From NCBI RefSeq assembly GCF_010983895.1, contig NZ_CP048836.1, positions 2,356,001 to 2,420,000 of the forward strand: 64,000 nt of DNA, written 5' to 3'. The notes beneath the pieces were generated by a model. That model searched no databases. It saw only the letters and a list, made by a program, of their open reading frames with translations, and had not been told where the DNA came from. The stretch is from Nitrogeniibacter mangrovi. Lineage in GTDB: Bacteria > Pseudomonadota > Gammaproteobacteria > Burkholderiales > Rhodocyclaceae. Both the position numbers and the translations under genes were made by a program. Below, piece by piece: positions 8,101 through 19,460 of the stretch (its first letter is position 1; each line of letters begins with the position of its first letter).

Positions 8101-9027
8101 TCAGATGTCGGCCAGCGCCTTGATGTGGGCCACCACCGAGCGCGCCAGCGAGGACAGCGAGTAGCCGCCCTCAAGCAGGGAGACGATGCGCTTGTCGGCG
8201 GACTCTTCGGCCACCACCCGCAGCTGCTCGGTAACCCAGATGTAGTCGGATTCGACCAGCCCGAGCGAACCCATGTCGTCTTCGTAATGGGCATCGAAGC
8301 CGGCCGAGATCAGGATCAGCTGTGGCTCGTGGGCGCGCAGTGCCGGCAGCCACATGTCGGTGACGATCTGGCGGAACGCGTCGCCGCGGGTCCCCGCCGG
8401 CACCGGCACGTTGCACATGTGCGCCGGCGGATTGTCGGCACCGCTGTACGGGTAGAACGGGTGCTGGAAGATGCTGACCATCTGCACCCGCGGGTCGTCG
8501 CGGAAGATGTCCTCGGTGCCGTTGCCGTGATGCACGTCGAAGTCGACGATGGACACCCGTTCGAGCCCGTGATGGGCGAGCGCATGGTGCGCGGCCACGG
8601 CCACGTTGTTGAAGAAGCAGAAACCCATCGCATGGCTGCGTTCGGCATGATGCCCGGGCGGACGGATGGCGCAGAAGGCGTTTTCCACCTCGCCCCCCAT
8701 CACCAGGTCGACACCCAGGATGCCGGCGCCGGCGGAACGCACCGCGGCCTTCATCGTGCCCGGTCCGACCGCGGTATCGGGATCGAGGTGACGGATGCCA
8801 TGTTCCGGCACGTCGCTGAGCAGTTGCTCGACATACTCACGTGGATGCGCCCGCGCCAGCTGCTCGACGCTCGCCTGCGGCGCATCATGGAAGCTGAGGA
8901 ACAAATCCAGCCCCGCCGCGATCAACCGGTCGTTGATCGCCGAGAGCCGGTCGGGGCACTCCGGGTGGTGCGCGCCCATATCGTGCAGCCAGCAGTCCTT
9001 GTGAGTGATGAACGCCGTGAGTGACAT
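8101..9027 (-). CDS. Histone deacetylase family hydrolase
   Basis: 308 residues of the arginase/deacetylase fold. Zinc and charge-relay motifs are visible: RPPGHHAERS, GFCFFNNVAVAA, DFDVHHGNGT, and a conserved late Tyr/Gly segment EGGYSL. Bacterial members deacetylate small molecules such as acetoin-related substrates or polyamines, or act on proteins; the substrate cannot be read here. ATG at 9027 (MSLTAFITH) is preceded by AAGGGGGGC. An 18-bp loopless GC palindrome lies at 8061-8078 just past the stop. Confidence 0.9.
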   Translation of the reverse strand: MSLTAFITHKDCWLHDMGAHHPECPDRLSAINDRLIAAGLDLFLSFHDAPQASVEQLARAHPREYVEQLLSDVPEHGIRHLDPDTAVGPGTMKAAVRSAGAGILGVDLVMGGEVENAFCAIRPPGHHAERSHAMGFCFFNNVAVAAHHALAHHGLERVSIVDFDVHHGNGTEDIFRDDPRVQMVSIFQHPFYPYSGADNPPAHMCNVPVPAGTRGDAFRQIVTDMWLPALRAHEPQLILISAGFDAHYEDDMGSLGLVESDYIWVTEQLRVVAEESADKRIVSLLEGGYSLSSLARSVVAHIKALADI

Positions 9028-9174
9028 AGCCCCCCTTCCCTTGACCCGTTTCAATCGTTCCTCGATGTCCGCCGGGTAGGCTTCGAACCCGCCGGAACGC
9101 ACGGGGCGTCAAGTCCGCGCCCCTTTTTTCCGTTCCATTATCCACGCAACCCCTGAAATTCCCAACCGGCAACC

Positions 9175-10088
<914 letters not shown>

Positions 10089-10089
<1 letters not shown>

Positions 10090-11075
10090 TGGCGGCACGC
10101 TTCGCCCTGCGCCGGCCTGCCTGGCTGTCCCGGCAACTCGACCGCCGGTTGTTCCGCATCCGGCCCGCCGAGCCGTATCCGGTCCGGCTCGGGCAGCGGC
10201 GCATTTTCGTGCTGCCCACGCGTGCCGGCATCGGCTTCGGCATCACCCTGCTGGCGATGCTGCTCGCCTCGATCAACTACACCCTCAGCCTGGGCTTCGC
10301 CCTCACCTTCCTGCTCGCCGGGCTCGGCATGGCGAGCATGTTCCACGCCTTCCGCAATCTGCTCCATCTGGAGATCCGCGCCGGGCACAACGCGCCCGCA
10401 CACGCAGGGGAGGACGCGCACTTCGAAGTCGTGCTCCGGGATGCCACCAACCGGACACGCCCGGCGCTGACCCTGCGCTGCGGGACGGACGAGGCGACCG
10501 TCGACATCCCCGCCAACGGCACCTGCTGTTCGCGCCTGCGTGTGCCGGCGCGGCACCGCGGCTGGTTGCCGATCGGGCGACTGCGCATCGAGACGACCTA
10601 TCCGCTCGGCCTGATCCGCGCCTGGAGCGTCCTCACGCCCGCGCAACGCACCCTGGTCTATCCCGCGCTGGATACCGCGCCACCGCCCCCTGCTGGCAGC
10701 GGTGAGGAGCACGGCAGCGCCGCCGCGCCGCCGCCTGGCGAAGAGGACTTCGGCGGCCTGCGCGAGCACCAACCGGCCGACTCGCCACGCCGCATCGCCT
10801 GGAAGGCCGTCGCCCGCACCGACACCCTGCTGTCCAAGGATTTCACCGGCACCGAGGGCGCCACCCTCAGCTTCGACTGGCACGCCTTGCCCCCCCGGCT
10901 CGACACCGAGACGCGCCTGCGCTGGCTCACCCGCTGGGTGGTCGACGCCGCCCATGCCGGACAGCGCTACCGGTTGATCCTGCCGGAGCGCACCTTTGGA
11001 CCGGATCACAGCGCCGCCCATCGCGACCGCTGCCTTGAAGCGCTCGCATTGTTCGGCAGCGACCCGTCCGCATGA
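10089..11075 (+). CDS. DUF58 domain protein
   Basis: 328 residues with two membrane segments at about 45-95, then a vWA-like DUF58 region containing the hallmark REHQPADSPRRIAWKAVART around residues 220-240. DUF58 proteins accompany MoxR ATPases and are thought to be their membrane-bound partners. The start codon overlaps the moxR stop as TGATG, indicating translational coupling. Confidence 0.9.
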
Positions 11076-13024
11076 CGCGCGCGATCACCCCGATTCCCTG
11101 CGCGACGCAACACTGGATGCTGGCCAGCGCGGCCATCACGATCGCGCCGCATCTGTTCCACGTGCCCCCATGGCTGGGCGCCCTCGCCGCCATGCTGCTG
11201 CTCTGGCACGCGGTGCGGCTGCATCGGCGCCTGACCCCGCCGGGCCGCCCGATCCTGATCGTCCTCACGATGCTCGCCGTCGCCGCCATCCTCGTTCACT
11301 TCGGCACCCTGCTGGGCAAGGGGCCCGGGGTCGCTCTGCTGATCGTGCTGCTCAACCTCAAGCTCCTGGAAAGTCGCGAACCGCGCGACGTGCACGTTTT
11401 CGTGCTGCTGAGCTTCTTTTTGCAGTTGAGCCTGTTTCTCGACACCGAGTCGGCGCTCACGGCCCTGGGTGCGCTGGCCGGCGCCCTGTGCGCCACCGCG
11501 ACCCTGGCGAGCCGGCAGCGGGCCGGATCCGCGCGCGCGCAGCTACGCCTCGCCGCCCTTTTGCTGCTGCAGGCGATCCCCTTCATGGTGGTGTTCTTCG
11601 TCCTCTTCCCGCGCATCCCCGGCCCCCTGTGGGGACTCCCCAAGGATGCCTACAGCGGGCTGACCGGCCTGTCGGACAGCATGGCGCCGGGCAGCATCAG
11701 CCAGCTGAGCCAGTCAGCCGAGATCGCCTTCCGCGCCGCCTTCGACGGTGCGCCCCCGCCGCCGGCACAACGCTACTGGCGCGGCCCGGTGCTGAGCGAC
11801 TTCGATGGCCGCCGGTGGACGGACTCGCGCCCGGCCACCCAGGCAACACCGGACTACCGGATCACCGGGCCGGTCTTCCACTACACCATGACCCTCGAGC
11901 CCCACAATCGCCCCTGGCTGCTCACCATGGACTTTGCCGGCCCCGGCATCCCGAACGCACGCTATACCCGGGACAACCAGGTGGTCCGGCGCGATCCGGT
12001 CAACCATCGATTGCGATTCGACGCCACGGCCTACCCGGAAGCGATCACCGGCCTGGACGCCTCGGAGCACCGTCTCGCCCGCGCCCTGCGCCTGCCGCCG
12101 GGCAGCAATCCGCGCACCGTGGCGCTGGGACAGGCCCTCGCCCGTCAGGCGCGTACCCCGGCAGCCATCGTCGCGGCCGCCATCGACTGGATGCGCCAGG
12201 ATCGGCTGGCCTATACGCTGCAACCGCCACCGCTGGGCGTGCACACGGCGGACGAGTTCCTGTTCGAGACCCGACGCGGGTTCTGCGAGCACTTCGCCGG
12301 CAGCTTCGCCATCCTCATGCGCGCGGCGGGCGTGCCGACCCGTGTCGTCACCGGCTACCAGGGTGGCGAACTGAACCCCTACGACGGCACCCTGGTCGTC
12401 CGCCAGTCCGACGCCCACGCCTGGACCGAAGTCTGGCTACCCGGCCGCGGATGGGTCCGCGTGGACCCCACTGCCGCGAGCGCGCCCACCCGCATCGACG
12501 GCGGCCTGGCCGCGGCGCTGCCGGACGGCGAGCCGGTGCCATTCATGGTCGGCACCGATCTGGACTGGCTGCGCAACCTGCGCGACCGCTGGGAATTCCT
12601 GAACAACGCGTGGAATCAGTGGGTGCTCGGCTACGATCAGGCGCGGCAGCGCGACCTGCTGTCGCGCCTCGGGCTGCGCCGAAACGACTGGACCGAGCTG
12701 GCCACGGCCCTGTTCGGCATCACCGCCATGCTGTTCGGCGCCCTGCTGTGGTGGTCCCATCGCCAGGCGCGCACGAACGATCCGCTGCTGCGCCAGTGGC
12801 AGCGACTCGAGGCCCGCCTCGCCCGCGCCGGTCTGGCCCGGTTGCCCTCCGAAGGGCCGGCCGACTATGCTATGAGAGTCGCCCGGGCGGCCCCCGAGCA
12901 CGGTCCCGAGATCCGGGACATCGCCCGCCTCTACGCCGAACTGCGCTATGGGCGCACCCCCCGCCGGGGGCGCCTGCAGACACTCACCGAAAAGATCAAC
13001 CGATTCACCATTCGACGCCCATGA
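11072..13024 (+). CDS. TgpA-like membrane transglutaminase (DUF3488/DUF4129)
   Basis: 650 residues. An N-terminal block of about six membrane helices (residues 10-195) is followed by a periplasmic transglutaminase-like core with Cys405 in GFCEHFAG, His in SDAHAWTEVW and Asp in VRVDPTAA. One more helix lies near 550, then a C-terminal cytoplasmic DUF4129-like tail. It resembles Pseudomonas TgpA, a periplasmic cysteine peptidase/transglutaminase of the same operon type. It overlaps DUF58 by ATGA and the next gene by 4 bp. Confidence 0.9.
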   Translation: MTRAITPIPCATQHWMLASAAITIAPHLFHVPPWLGALAAMLLLWHAVRLHRRLTPPGRPILIVLTMLAVAAILVHFGTLLGKGPGVALLIVLLNLKLLESREPRDVHVFVLLSFFLQLSLFLDTESALTALGALAGALCATATLASRQRAGSARAQLRLAALLLLQAIPFMVVFFVLFPRIPGPLWGLPKDAYSGLTGLSDSMAPGSISQLSQSAEIAFRAAFDGAPPPPAQRYWRGPVLSDFDGRRWTDSRPATQATPDYRITGPVFHYTMTLEPHNRPWLLTMDFAGPGIPNARYTRDNQVVRRDPVNHRLRFDATAYPEAITGLDASEHRLARALRLPPGSNPRTVALGQALARQARTPAAIVAAAIDWMRQDRLAYTLQPPPLGVHTADEFLFETRRGFCEHFAGSFAILMRAAGVPTRVVTGYQGGELNPYDGTLVVRQSDAHAWTEVWLPGRGWVRVDPTAASAPTRIDGGLAAALPDGEPVPFMVGTDLDWLRNLRDRWEFLNNAWNQWVLGYDQARQRDLLSRLGLRRNDWTELATALFGITAMLFGALLWWSHRQARTNDPLLRQWQRLEARLARAGLARLPSEGPADYAMRVARAAPEHGPEIRDIARLYAELRYGRTPRRGRLQTLTEKINRFTIRRP

Positions 13025-14054
13025 ACCGCCTGCTGCCCCACTGTTTCGCCCTCGTGGCACTGTGCCTGTCCGCCATCCCGACCGCCATGGCCGGCACCTC
13101 CTACGCGGACCATCCCGAAGCCCTCGCCTTTGCCCGCCAGATGGAGGCCGACCACGGCCTGCCCGCGGCGGAGGTCCTCAAGACCCTGTCGCAGATTGCC
13201 CCGAACAGCCGGGTCATCGACCTGGTCACACCGGCCAAGACCCGCAGCCAGCGCTCCTGGACGCGTTACCGCGACCGCTTCATCGAACCGACCCGGATTC
13301 GCGCGGGCGTCGACTTCTGGCACGCCAACGCCGATACGCTGGCGCGCGCCAGCGCCCGCTTCGGCGTGCCCGAACAGGTCATCGTCGCCATCATCGGGGT
13401 GGAGACCATCTATGGGCGCAACACCGGCCACTTCACCACCGCCGAAGCGCTGGCCACCCTGGCCTTCGACTACCCCCCCGGGCGCCGCTGTTCCGCCGCG
13501 AGCTGGAGAACCTGCTGCTGCTCGCCCGCGAGCAGGGCCGCGACCCCCTCGCCTACGAGGGCTCCTACGCCGGCGCCCTCGGCTACCCGCAGTTCCTGCC
13601 CAGCAGCATCCGCACCTACGCGGTGGATTTCGACGGCGACGGTGTCATCGATCTGGAGCGTTCAAGCGCGGACGCCATCGGCAGCGTCGCCAACTATCTG
13701 GCGGATCACGGCTGGCAGCGGGACGCCCCGGTGGCCATTCGCGCCCATGTGGAATCGCCGGCCGAAGCCGCCCCGCTCATCGCGGCCGGCATCGAGCCGA
13801 CCCTGAGCGAAGCGGATTTCGCAAGCCACGAGGTGCTTCCCCTGGGCCCCTTGCCGGCCGGCGCCCATGCGGCGCTCGTCGATCTGGAAAGCCCGGGGGC
13901 CGACACGGAGTACTGGCTGGGCCTGCGCAACTTCTATGTGATCACGCGCTACAACCGCAGCAGTTTCTATGCGATGGCGGTATTTGGCCTTTCGGAGGCG
14001 CTGCGTCTGGCGCATACGGAGACGACCGTCGGTGCGGTCAGCCTGAAACCCTGA
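13021..14054 (+). pseudogene. mltB: Lytic murein transglycosylase B, frameshifted
   Basis: The N-terminus MNRLLPHCFALVALCLSA is a signal peptide, followed by SLT-B domain sequence with VIVAIIGVETIYGRNTG (catalytic Glu). After FDYPP the frame breaks; the remainder (FRRELENLLLLAREQGRD ... YAGALGYPQFLPSS ... TYAVDFDGDG) continues in the +1 register to 14054. The break lies in the C-run 13473-13479 (seven C). An eighth C restores one 344-residue reading frame of normal MltB length. The enzyme cleaves peptidoglycan with 1,6-anhydro product formation. Either a sequencing error or a recent mutation; I favour error. Confidence 0.88.
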
Positions 14055-14073
14055 AGGAGACGCCCGGGGGCAA

Positions 14074-14097
14074 TCGCGCCGCCCACCGGCGGCGCGA
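14074..14097. terminator. Hairpin between convergent mltB and rpoS
   Basis: A perfect 10-bp stem TCGCGCCGCC / GGCGGCGCGA with loop CACC in the 49-bp gap between two converging genes. It has no long T-run on either strand, so it is a weak or bidirectional terminator candidate. Confidence 0.5.
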
Positions 14098-14103
14098 AGA
14101 CGC

Positions 14104-15039
<936 letters not shown>

Positions 15040-15051
15040 CGCGTCGTCCTC

Positions 15052-16008
15052 TTAGCGGTTGGGTAGGAACTTCAGCGGATCAACCGGTTTGCCGCGGCGG
15101 CGAATTTCGAAGTGCAGTTTCGGGCGGTCCGCGTCCGTGCTGCCCAGCTCGGCGATCTTCTGACCTTTGGTCACCGCCTGGCCCTCTTTGACGAGCAGGG
15201 TTCTGTTGTGGGCATAGGCGCTGAGAAAATCAGCGTCGTGTTTGATGATGACGAGTTTTCCATAGCCACGCAAGCCGGCGCCGGCATAGACCACGCGCCC
15301 GCCCGCAGACGCCCGCACGTCATCGCCCGGCTTGCCGGCAATGTCGATGCCCTTGGTCTTGCCCTCGGTGAAACCACTGAGCACCTTGCCATCGGTCGGC
15401 CAGATCCACGCCGCCGACAGATCGACCTTGGGCGCAGGGGTCGACTCCGGTGCGGCTGGCGCCGGCTTGGCCTCCGGCTCGGGGGTCTTGTTGGCGGCCG
15501 CCCAGGCCGGGTCGGAATAGGGTTCGACCTTGGCCAGCGGCCCCTGCTTGAGCGGCGGTGCAGCGCCGGTTTCGGGGGTTTTCGCGCCCGCCGGCACCGG
15601 CGCTGGTGCCGGCGCCGAACCGGCCGTCGGGGTCGACGCGATGCTCGGCCCGCCGGTGGTGATCGGCGAGACGGTCACACCGCTGACCGGCGCCCCCGGC
15701 GGCGGCGAGACCTTGATGGTCTGCCCGACGGCCAGCTGATCGGGGTCGGTCATGTCGTTCCACTCGGCCACCTCCTGCCAGGTATGGCCGAATTTCTGTG
15801 CGATGCGGTTGAGCGTATCGCCCGGCTCGACGACATAGTACTTGGGCGACGGTGCGGCCACCTGGGCCCCGGCCCCGGTGACCGCCGGTGGGGTCTCGGG
15901 TTCGAGCGTCCGGTCGCTGACCGGCGCGTTCATGGTGGTCGTACACGCCCCGAGACTCAGCGCCATCAGCGCCACGCTGCTGAACTTGCGTATTCCTTTC
16001 ATTGTCAT
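15052..16008 (-). CDS. nlpD: NlpD-type LysM / M23 lipoprotein
   Basis: 318 residues. Lipoprotein signal with lipobox LGAC ([10 protein letters not shown]), a LysM peptidoglycan-binding motif at about 55-100 ([19 protein letters not shown]), a Pro/Ala-rich linker, and a C-terminal M23 (LytM) domain. The first zinc ligand of active M23 enzymes (HxxxD) is replaced, the sequence reading TKGIDIAG, although later His residues (SAYAHN, LHFEIR) remain. This degenerate site is typical of NlpD, an activator of amidases in cell division. The start ATG at 16008 overlaps the pcm stop; ATG at 16002 is also possible. Confidence 0.93.
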   Translation of the reverse strand: MTMKGIRKFSSVALMALSLGACTTTMNAPVSDRTLEPETPPAVTGAGAQVAAPSPKYYVVEPGDTLNRIAQKFGHTWQEVAEWNDMTDPDQLAVGQTIKVSPPPGAPVSGVTVSPITTGGPSIASTPTAGSAPAPAPVPAGAKTPETGAAPPLKQGPLAKVEPYSDPAWAAANKTPEPEAKPAPAAPESTPAPKVDLSAAWIWPTDGKVLSGFTEGKTKGIDIAGKPGDDVRASAGGRVVYAGAGLRGYGKLVIIKHDADFLSAYAHNRTLLVKEGQAVTKGQKIAELGSTDADRPKLHFEIRRRGKPVDPLKFLPNR

Positions 16009-16679
16009 TCCGTCCCCGCCAGCAACGGCACGAAGCGCACCGCATCCAGTCGGGTTTCCCTGAACGAATTTCCCTGACGTTCTACCAGAATCAGCGCCTG
16101 CTGGCGCCCACCTACCGGCACCAGTGCGCGGCCACCCGGCGCCAGCTGCGCCTTGAGGGCCTGGGGCACACCTTCCGGCGCGGCCGCCGCGGCGATGATG
16201 GTGTCGAAGGGCGCTGCCTCGGGCAGGCCCACCATGCCATCGGCGTGTTTCAGTCTCACATTGGGCAGGCGCAACTGGCGAAGGTTCTCGCGCGCCCGAT
16301 CCAGCAGGGCCCGGATGCGCTCGACGGCATAGACGTCGGAGCACAGATGCGACAGCACCGCAGCCTGATAGCCGCATCCGGCGCCCACCTCGAGCGTACG
16401 CCCCATCTCGCGCCCCTCGCGCAGGATCTCGCACATGCGCGCGACGATGAAGGGCTGGGAGATGGTCTGCTGGAAACCCAGCGGCAGCGCCGTGTCTTCA
16501 TAGGCCCGCGAGGCAAGCGCCTCTTCCACGAACAGATGACGCGGGACCTGATTGAGCGCGGCCAGCACCTTTTCGTCGCGGATGCCGTGCTGGCGCAAAC
16601 GTTCGACCATGCGCGCCCGCGCACGCACCGCCAGGGCCGACACCGCCGTCGGACTGCGCATACCGCTCATGCCAGCCAC
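16005..16679 (-). CDS. pcm: Protein-L-isoaspartate O-methyltransferase
   Basis: 224 residues. It repairs isoaspartyl residues using SAM. The SAM-binding motif [14 protein letters not shown] and the family signature [14 protein letters not shown] are clear. The start overlaps the surE stop by 13 bp and the nlpD start overlaps its own stop by 4 bp, so the four genes are transcribed together leftward. Confidence 0.96.
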   Translation of the reverse strand: MAGMSGMRSPTAVSALAVRARARMVERLRQHGIRDEKVLAALNQVPRHLFVEEALASRAYEDTALPLGFQQTISQPFIVARMCEILREGREMGRTLEVGAGCGYQAAVLSHLCSDVYAVERIRALLDRARENLRQLRLPNVRLKHADGMVGLPEAAPFDTIIAAAAAPEGVPQALKAQLAPGGRALVPVGGRQQALILVERQGNSFRETRLDAVRFVPLLAGTE

Positions 16680-17407
16680 TCCGAGACCGCGCCCAACTGG
16701 CCGTTGTGGGTCAGATCGATCTGCAGGGGCGTGATCGAGACGTAGCCGGCATCGATGGCGTGAAAGTCCGTCCCCTCGCCCGCGTCCTGCGCCGCACCGG
16801 CCGGTCCGATCCAGTACACGGTCTCCTTGCGCGGCGACAGGGTCCGGATCACCGGCTCGGCCTTGTGACGACGCCCGAGCCGGGTAACGCGCATGCCGCG
16901 CAGCTGCTCGTAGCCCCCCTCGGGGACATTCACATTGAGCAGCACCGGGGCATTGAACGGGCGACGCTTGAAGCGCTCCGCCAGCTCCTGCGCTACGCGT
17001 GCGGCGGCACGGAAGTCGTCGGCGCTGTGACTGACCAGGGAGATCGCCATCGCCGGCACACCGAGCAGATAGCCTTCGGTGGCGGCGGCCACGGTGCCGG
17101 AATAGATCGTGTCGTCGCCCATGTTGGCGCCGTGATTGATGCCGGAGACCACCATGTCGGGCAGTTCATCGAGCATGCCGGTCACGGCCAGATGGACGCA
17201 GTCGGACGGCGTGCCGTTCACATGATAGAAACCGTTGCCCGCACGGCGCAGGGACAAGGGACGATCCAGGGTCAGGGAATTGCTTGCGCCGGAGCGGTCG
17301 CGCTCCGGCGCCACGACGGTTACCTCGCCCACTTCGCTCATGGCCTGGGCGAGCGCCTCGATGCCGGGGGCGAAATAGCCGTCGTCATTGCTGATCAGGA
17401 TGCGCAC
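16667..17407 (-). CDS. surE: 5'/3'-nucleotidase SurE
   Basis: 246 residues with the metal site [11 protein letters not shown] at the N-terminus and [12 protein letters not shown] later, both diagnostic for SurE, a stationary-phase survival nucleotidase. It is the first gene of the surE-pcm-nlpD-rpoS cluster. ATG at 17407; 162 bp of gap to the next upstream gene would hold the promoter, but no clear -10/-35 pair was found. Confidence 0.96.
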   Translation of the reverse strand: MRILISNDDGYFAPGIEALAQAMSEVGEVTVVAPERDRSGASNSLTLDRPLSLRRAGNGFYHVNGTPSDCVHLAVTGMLDELPDMVVSGINHGANMGDDTIYSGTVAAATEGYLLGVPAMAISLVSHSADDFRAAARVAQELAERFKRRPFNAPVLLNVNVPEGGYEQLRGMRVTRLGRRHKAEPVIRTLSPRKETVYWIGPAGAAQDAGEGTDFHAIDAGYVSITPLQIDLTHNGQLGAVSEWLA

Positions 17408-17569
17408 GATCGCCGCGTCTCACTCTTGGAATACTGAACCGGGCCGCAGCGCCGGACGGCCCTGCAGGACAGCGCTGGAGTTTAGCACAGCGCCCCCTCG
17501 CGTCATGGATCGCGGCGCACGTGACACCACCGCACCAATGCTGCGGGCACAACCCCGTTCGTGGCCCGC

Positions 17570-18172
17570 TCAGCGCCCCCGGGCGCCGCGTACGATGGCG
17601 GTGATGATGTCCACGTCGGCATCGCGGCGATCGGGCGTGACACCTGTCTGCACGGGGCGTTCTGCCACCTCGCGATCGCGCCGGGCACGCGTTTGAGCCA
17701 CCTGCACCGGGCGCTTGGCACGCACCGCGGCACTGACTGGCGCTGTCGGTTCGGGCTGAGCAAGCGGCGCGGGCGGCTTCATCCCGACCGCCTCCCCATC
17801 CGGCTCCCGGATCAGGGCCGCCTGGAGGGTGACTGCCGCCTCCGCAACGGGGCGGGCGGGCGACACATCGGCGCCCGCTAACGGCGGCGGCGTACGTGGC
17901 AAAGCCGCGGGCGCCGCCGCGTGGTCTGCTCGGGACGGCGCCTCGTCGACACCCACGCGCATCTGCTCGCCCAACGTCGCCCAGAGCGCGCCACCGACCG
18001 CCAGGACGGACCCCACGACCACAAAGGGGACGAATCCCCGACGCGATCGCCTGGGCGTGCCCGCCATTGGGGTGTCACCCAGAATGCTGACGGTTTTCAT
18101 CTCCCCGGACGCCGCATCCGTCGCCGCCACGAGGGAGGGCGCGCGATGCTGCCCCATGCCGGTGTTCTTCAT
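17570..18172 (-). CDS. Single-pass membrane protein, function unknown
   Basis: Up to 200 residues: a basic cytoplasmic N-terminus (RRSRRG), one transmembrane segment at about 46-66 (FVPFVVVGSVLAVGGALWAT), then a Pro/Ala-rich periplasmic part ending in a short Arg/Asp-rich helix. No known domain is recognised. The start is uncertain: ATG at 18172 has no good ribosome binding site, and in-frame ATGs follow at residues 6, 25 and 36. It is divergent from the T6SS-linked gene block, sharing the AT-rich gap 18173-18288. Confidence 0.55.
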   Translation of the reverse strand: MKNTGMGQHRAPSLVAATDAASGEMKTVSILGDTPMAGTPRRSRRGFVPFVVVGSVLAVGGALWATLGEQMRVGVDEAPSRADHAAAPAALPRTPPPLAGADVSPARPVAEAAVTLQAALIREPDGEAVGMKPPAPLAQPEPTAPVSAAVRAKRPVQVAQTRARRDREVAERPVQTGVTPDRRDADVDIITAIVRGARGR

Positions 18173-18288
18173 ATTTTTTCAACAACCATGACAATTAAAA
18201 ATTCATTTGTCTTAAGATACCCTCTTTTTCAATAACCCATCAGCATTTTCGGTATCGGCAGAAAGCGGCCGACACCATTGCCCCGAAC

Positions 18289-19146
18289 GTGATCGTAATC
18301 GCCGTCGCCTGTTATTTCCTGTTGTTTGCCTTGCTGGTCTCGCTGGTCGCCTTCGCGCCGGCCCGTTCCGCCGCCGTCCGTTTCGGCACCCGTGCCGCTC
18401 ATGGACTCGGGCTCGCGAGCCGGCGACTGTCGGGCCGCTTGGTCACGCATCCGGCCCGAGAGGTGGCGATGTGGCTTGCCCGTGCGGCGCACCAGGCGCG
18501 GGTGCATCGTGGTCGGCTGCTGCTGATCGGGGCGGTGCTGTGCACGCCCTCGCTGGCAGTGCTCGCGCTTCACGCGCGCCCGGTGTTCGACTTCGCCGAC
18601 AGCACCATGGCACCGGACCGTCACATTACCGCCTTGCTTGCCGGCGAGCGCCTCGCGGCGCCACCGCCGCTGGCCCCCGAGATCTTCACCACACGGGAAG
18701 TGGAGCTCGTCCGCCCCGCGACGGCCTGGGCCAGTCGCGACTGGGCTCTGCTTGACGACGGATTCCGGCAGCGCCTGCTCACCGTATTCAAACTCATGCG
18801 CGAGCGCTACGGCTACGAGATGGTGTTGCTCGAAGGCTATCGCAGCCCCGAACGGCAGGCGGTCCTGGCCGCCCTCGGCCCCCACGTCACCCGCGCCACC
18901 CCCGGCATGAGCTATCACCAGTACGGCCTGGCGGCCGACAGTGCCTTCCTGCGCGACGGACGACTCGTGATCAGCGCACAGGATCCGTGGACCAAGCGCG
19001 GCTACGAGCTGTATGGCGCTCTGGCCGCAACGGCCGGCCTCACCTGGGGCGGCCAGTGGCGCATGCGCGACCTGGGTCACGTGGAGCTGCGCCGCCCGGG
19101 CGTTCTCGCCCGTACCCGTGCCGACGCCCTGGCCGATACCGACTGA
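18289..19146 (+). CDS. M15-family peptidoglycan peptidase of the T6SS module (TagX-like)
   Basis: 285 residues with membrane segments at about 2-22 and 76-94 and a C-terminal VanY/CwlK-type M15 peptidase. The zinc site is MSYHQYGLAAD (His and Asp ligands) and a later His in LGHVEL. Members hydrolyse peptide cross-links in peptidoglycan. It leads a block with PAAR, TssM, TagF and an OmpA-like protein; in Acinetobacter the L,D-endopeptidase TagX has the same place and is needed to let the T6SS cross the wall, so I infer that role. The start is GTG at 18289. Confidence 0.8.
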   Translation: MIVIAVACYFLLFALLVSLVAFAPARSAAVRFGTRAAHGLGLASRRLSGRLVTHPAREVAMWLARAAHQARVHRGRLLLIGAVLCTPSLAVLALHARPVFDFADSTMAPDRHITALLAGERLAAPPPLAPEIFTTREVELVRPATAWASRDWALLDDGFRQRLLTVFKLMRERYGYEMVLLEGYRSPERQAVLAALGPHVTRATPGMSYHQYGLAADSAFLRDGRLVISAQDPWTKRGYELYGALAATAGLTWGGQWRMRDLGHVELRRPGVLARTRADALADTD

Positions 19147-19175
19147 TTCCGATTCGCCCTCATCCGACACACATC

Positions 19176-19442
19176 ATGACGCGACCCTTCATCCTGCTCG
19201 GCGACAAGACCTCCCACGGCGGTGTCGTCATCAGCGCCTCCCCGACCAGCGACTGCGACGGCAAGGGCATCGCCCGCGTCGGCGATCAGGTCACCTGCCC
19301 GAAGAAGGGCCACGGCCGCGTCACGGTCATCGCCACCGGCGATCCGACTGCGCTGGTGGACGGCAAACCGGCCGCCCGCCATGGGGACAAGACGGCCTGC
19401 GGCGCCACGCTCATCGCCAGCCAGTCGCTGACCACCGACTGA
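19176..19442 (+). CDS. PAAR-domain protein
   Basis: 88 residues, wholly a PAAR domain: LLGDKTSHGGVVISAS, GKGIARVGDQVTCPKKGH, DGKPAARHGDKTACGATL, with the His/Cys residues that bind zinc at the tip. PAAR proteins sharpen the VgrG spike of the type VI system. No C-terminal effector extension is present, so this is a structural or adaptor-type PAAR. It lies 29 bp after the M15 peptidase gene and 18 bp before the next. Confidence 0.9.
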   Translation: MTRPFILLGDKTSHGGVVISASPTSDCDGKGIARVGDQVTCPKKGHGRVTVIATGDPTALVDGKPAARHGDKTACGATLIASQSLTTD

Positions 19443-19460
19443 GGCGGCCCCGCTCCCAAG

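Noticed and set aside
10996-13806. 936-codon plus-strand frame covering the transglutaminase gene
   Set aside because: Mostly an out-of-frame shadow of the TgpA-like gene that runs into the true N-terminal half of mltB; only 13021 onward is coding in that frame.
18173-18288. Sigma-54 or Fur site in the AT-rich gap before the T6SS block
   Set aside because: Searched by eye for TGGCAC-n5-TTGC and for Fur-like palindromes; no convincing match on either strand.
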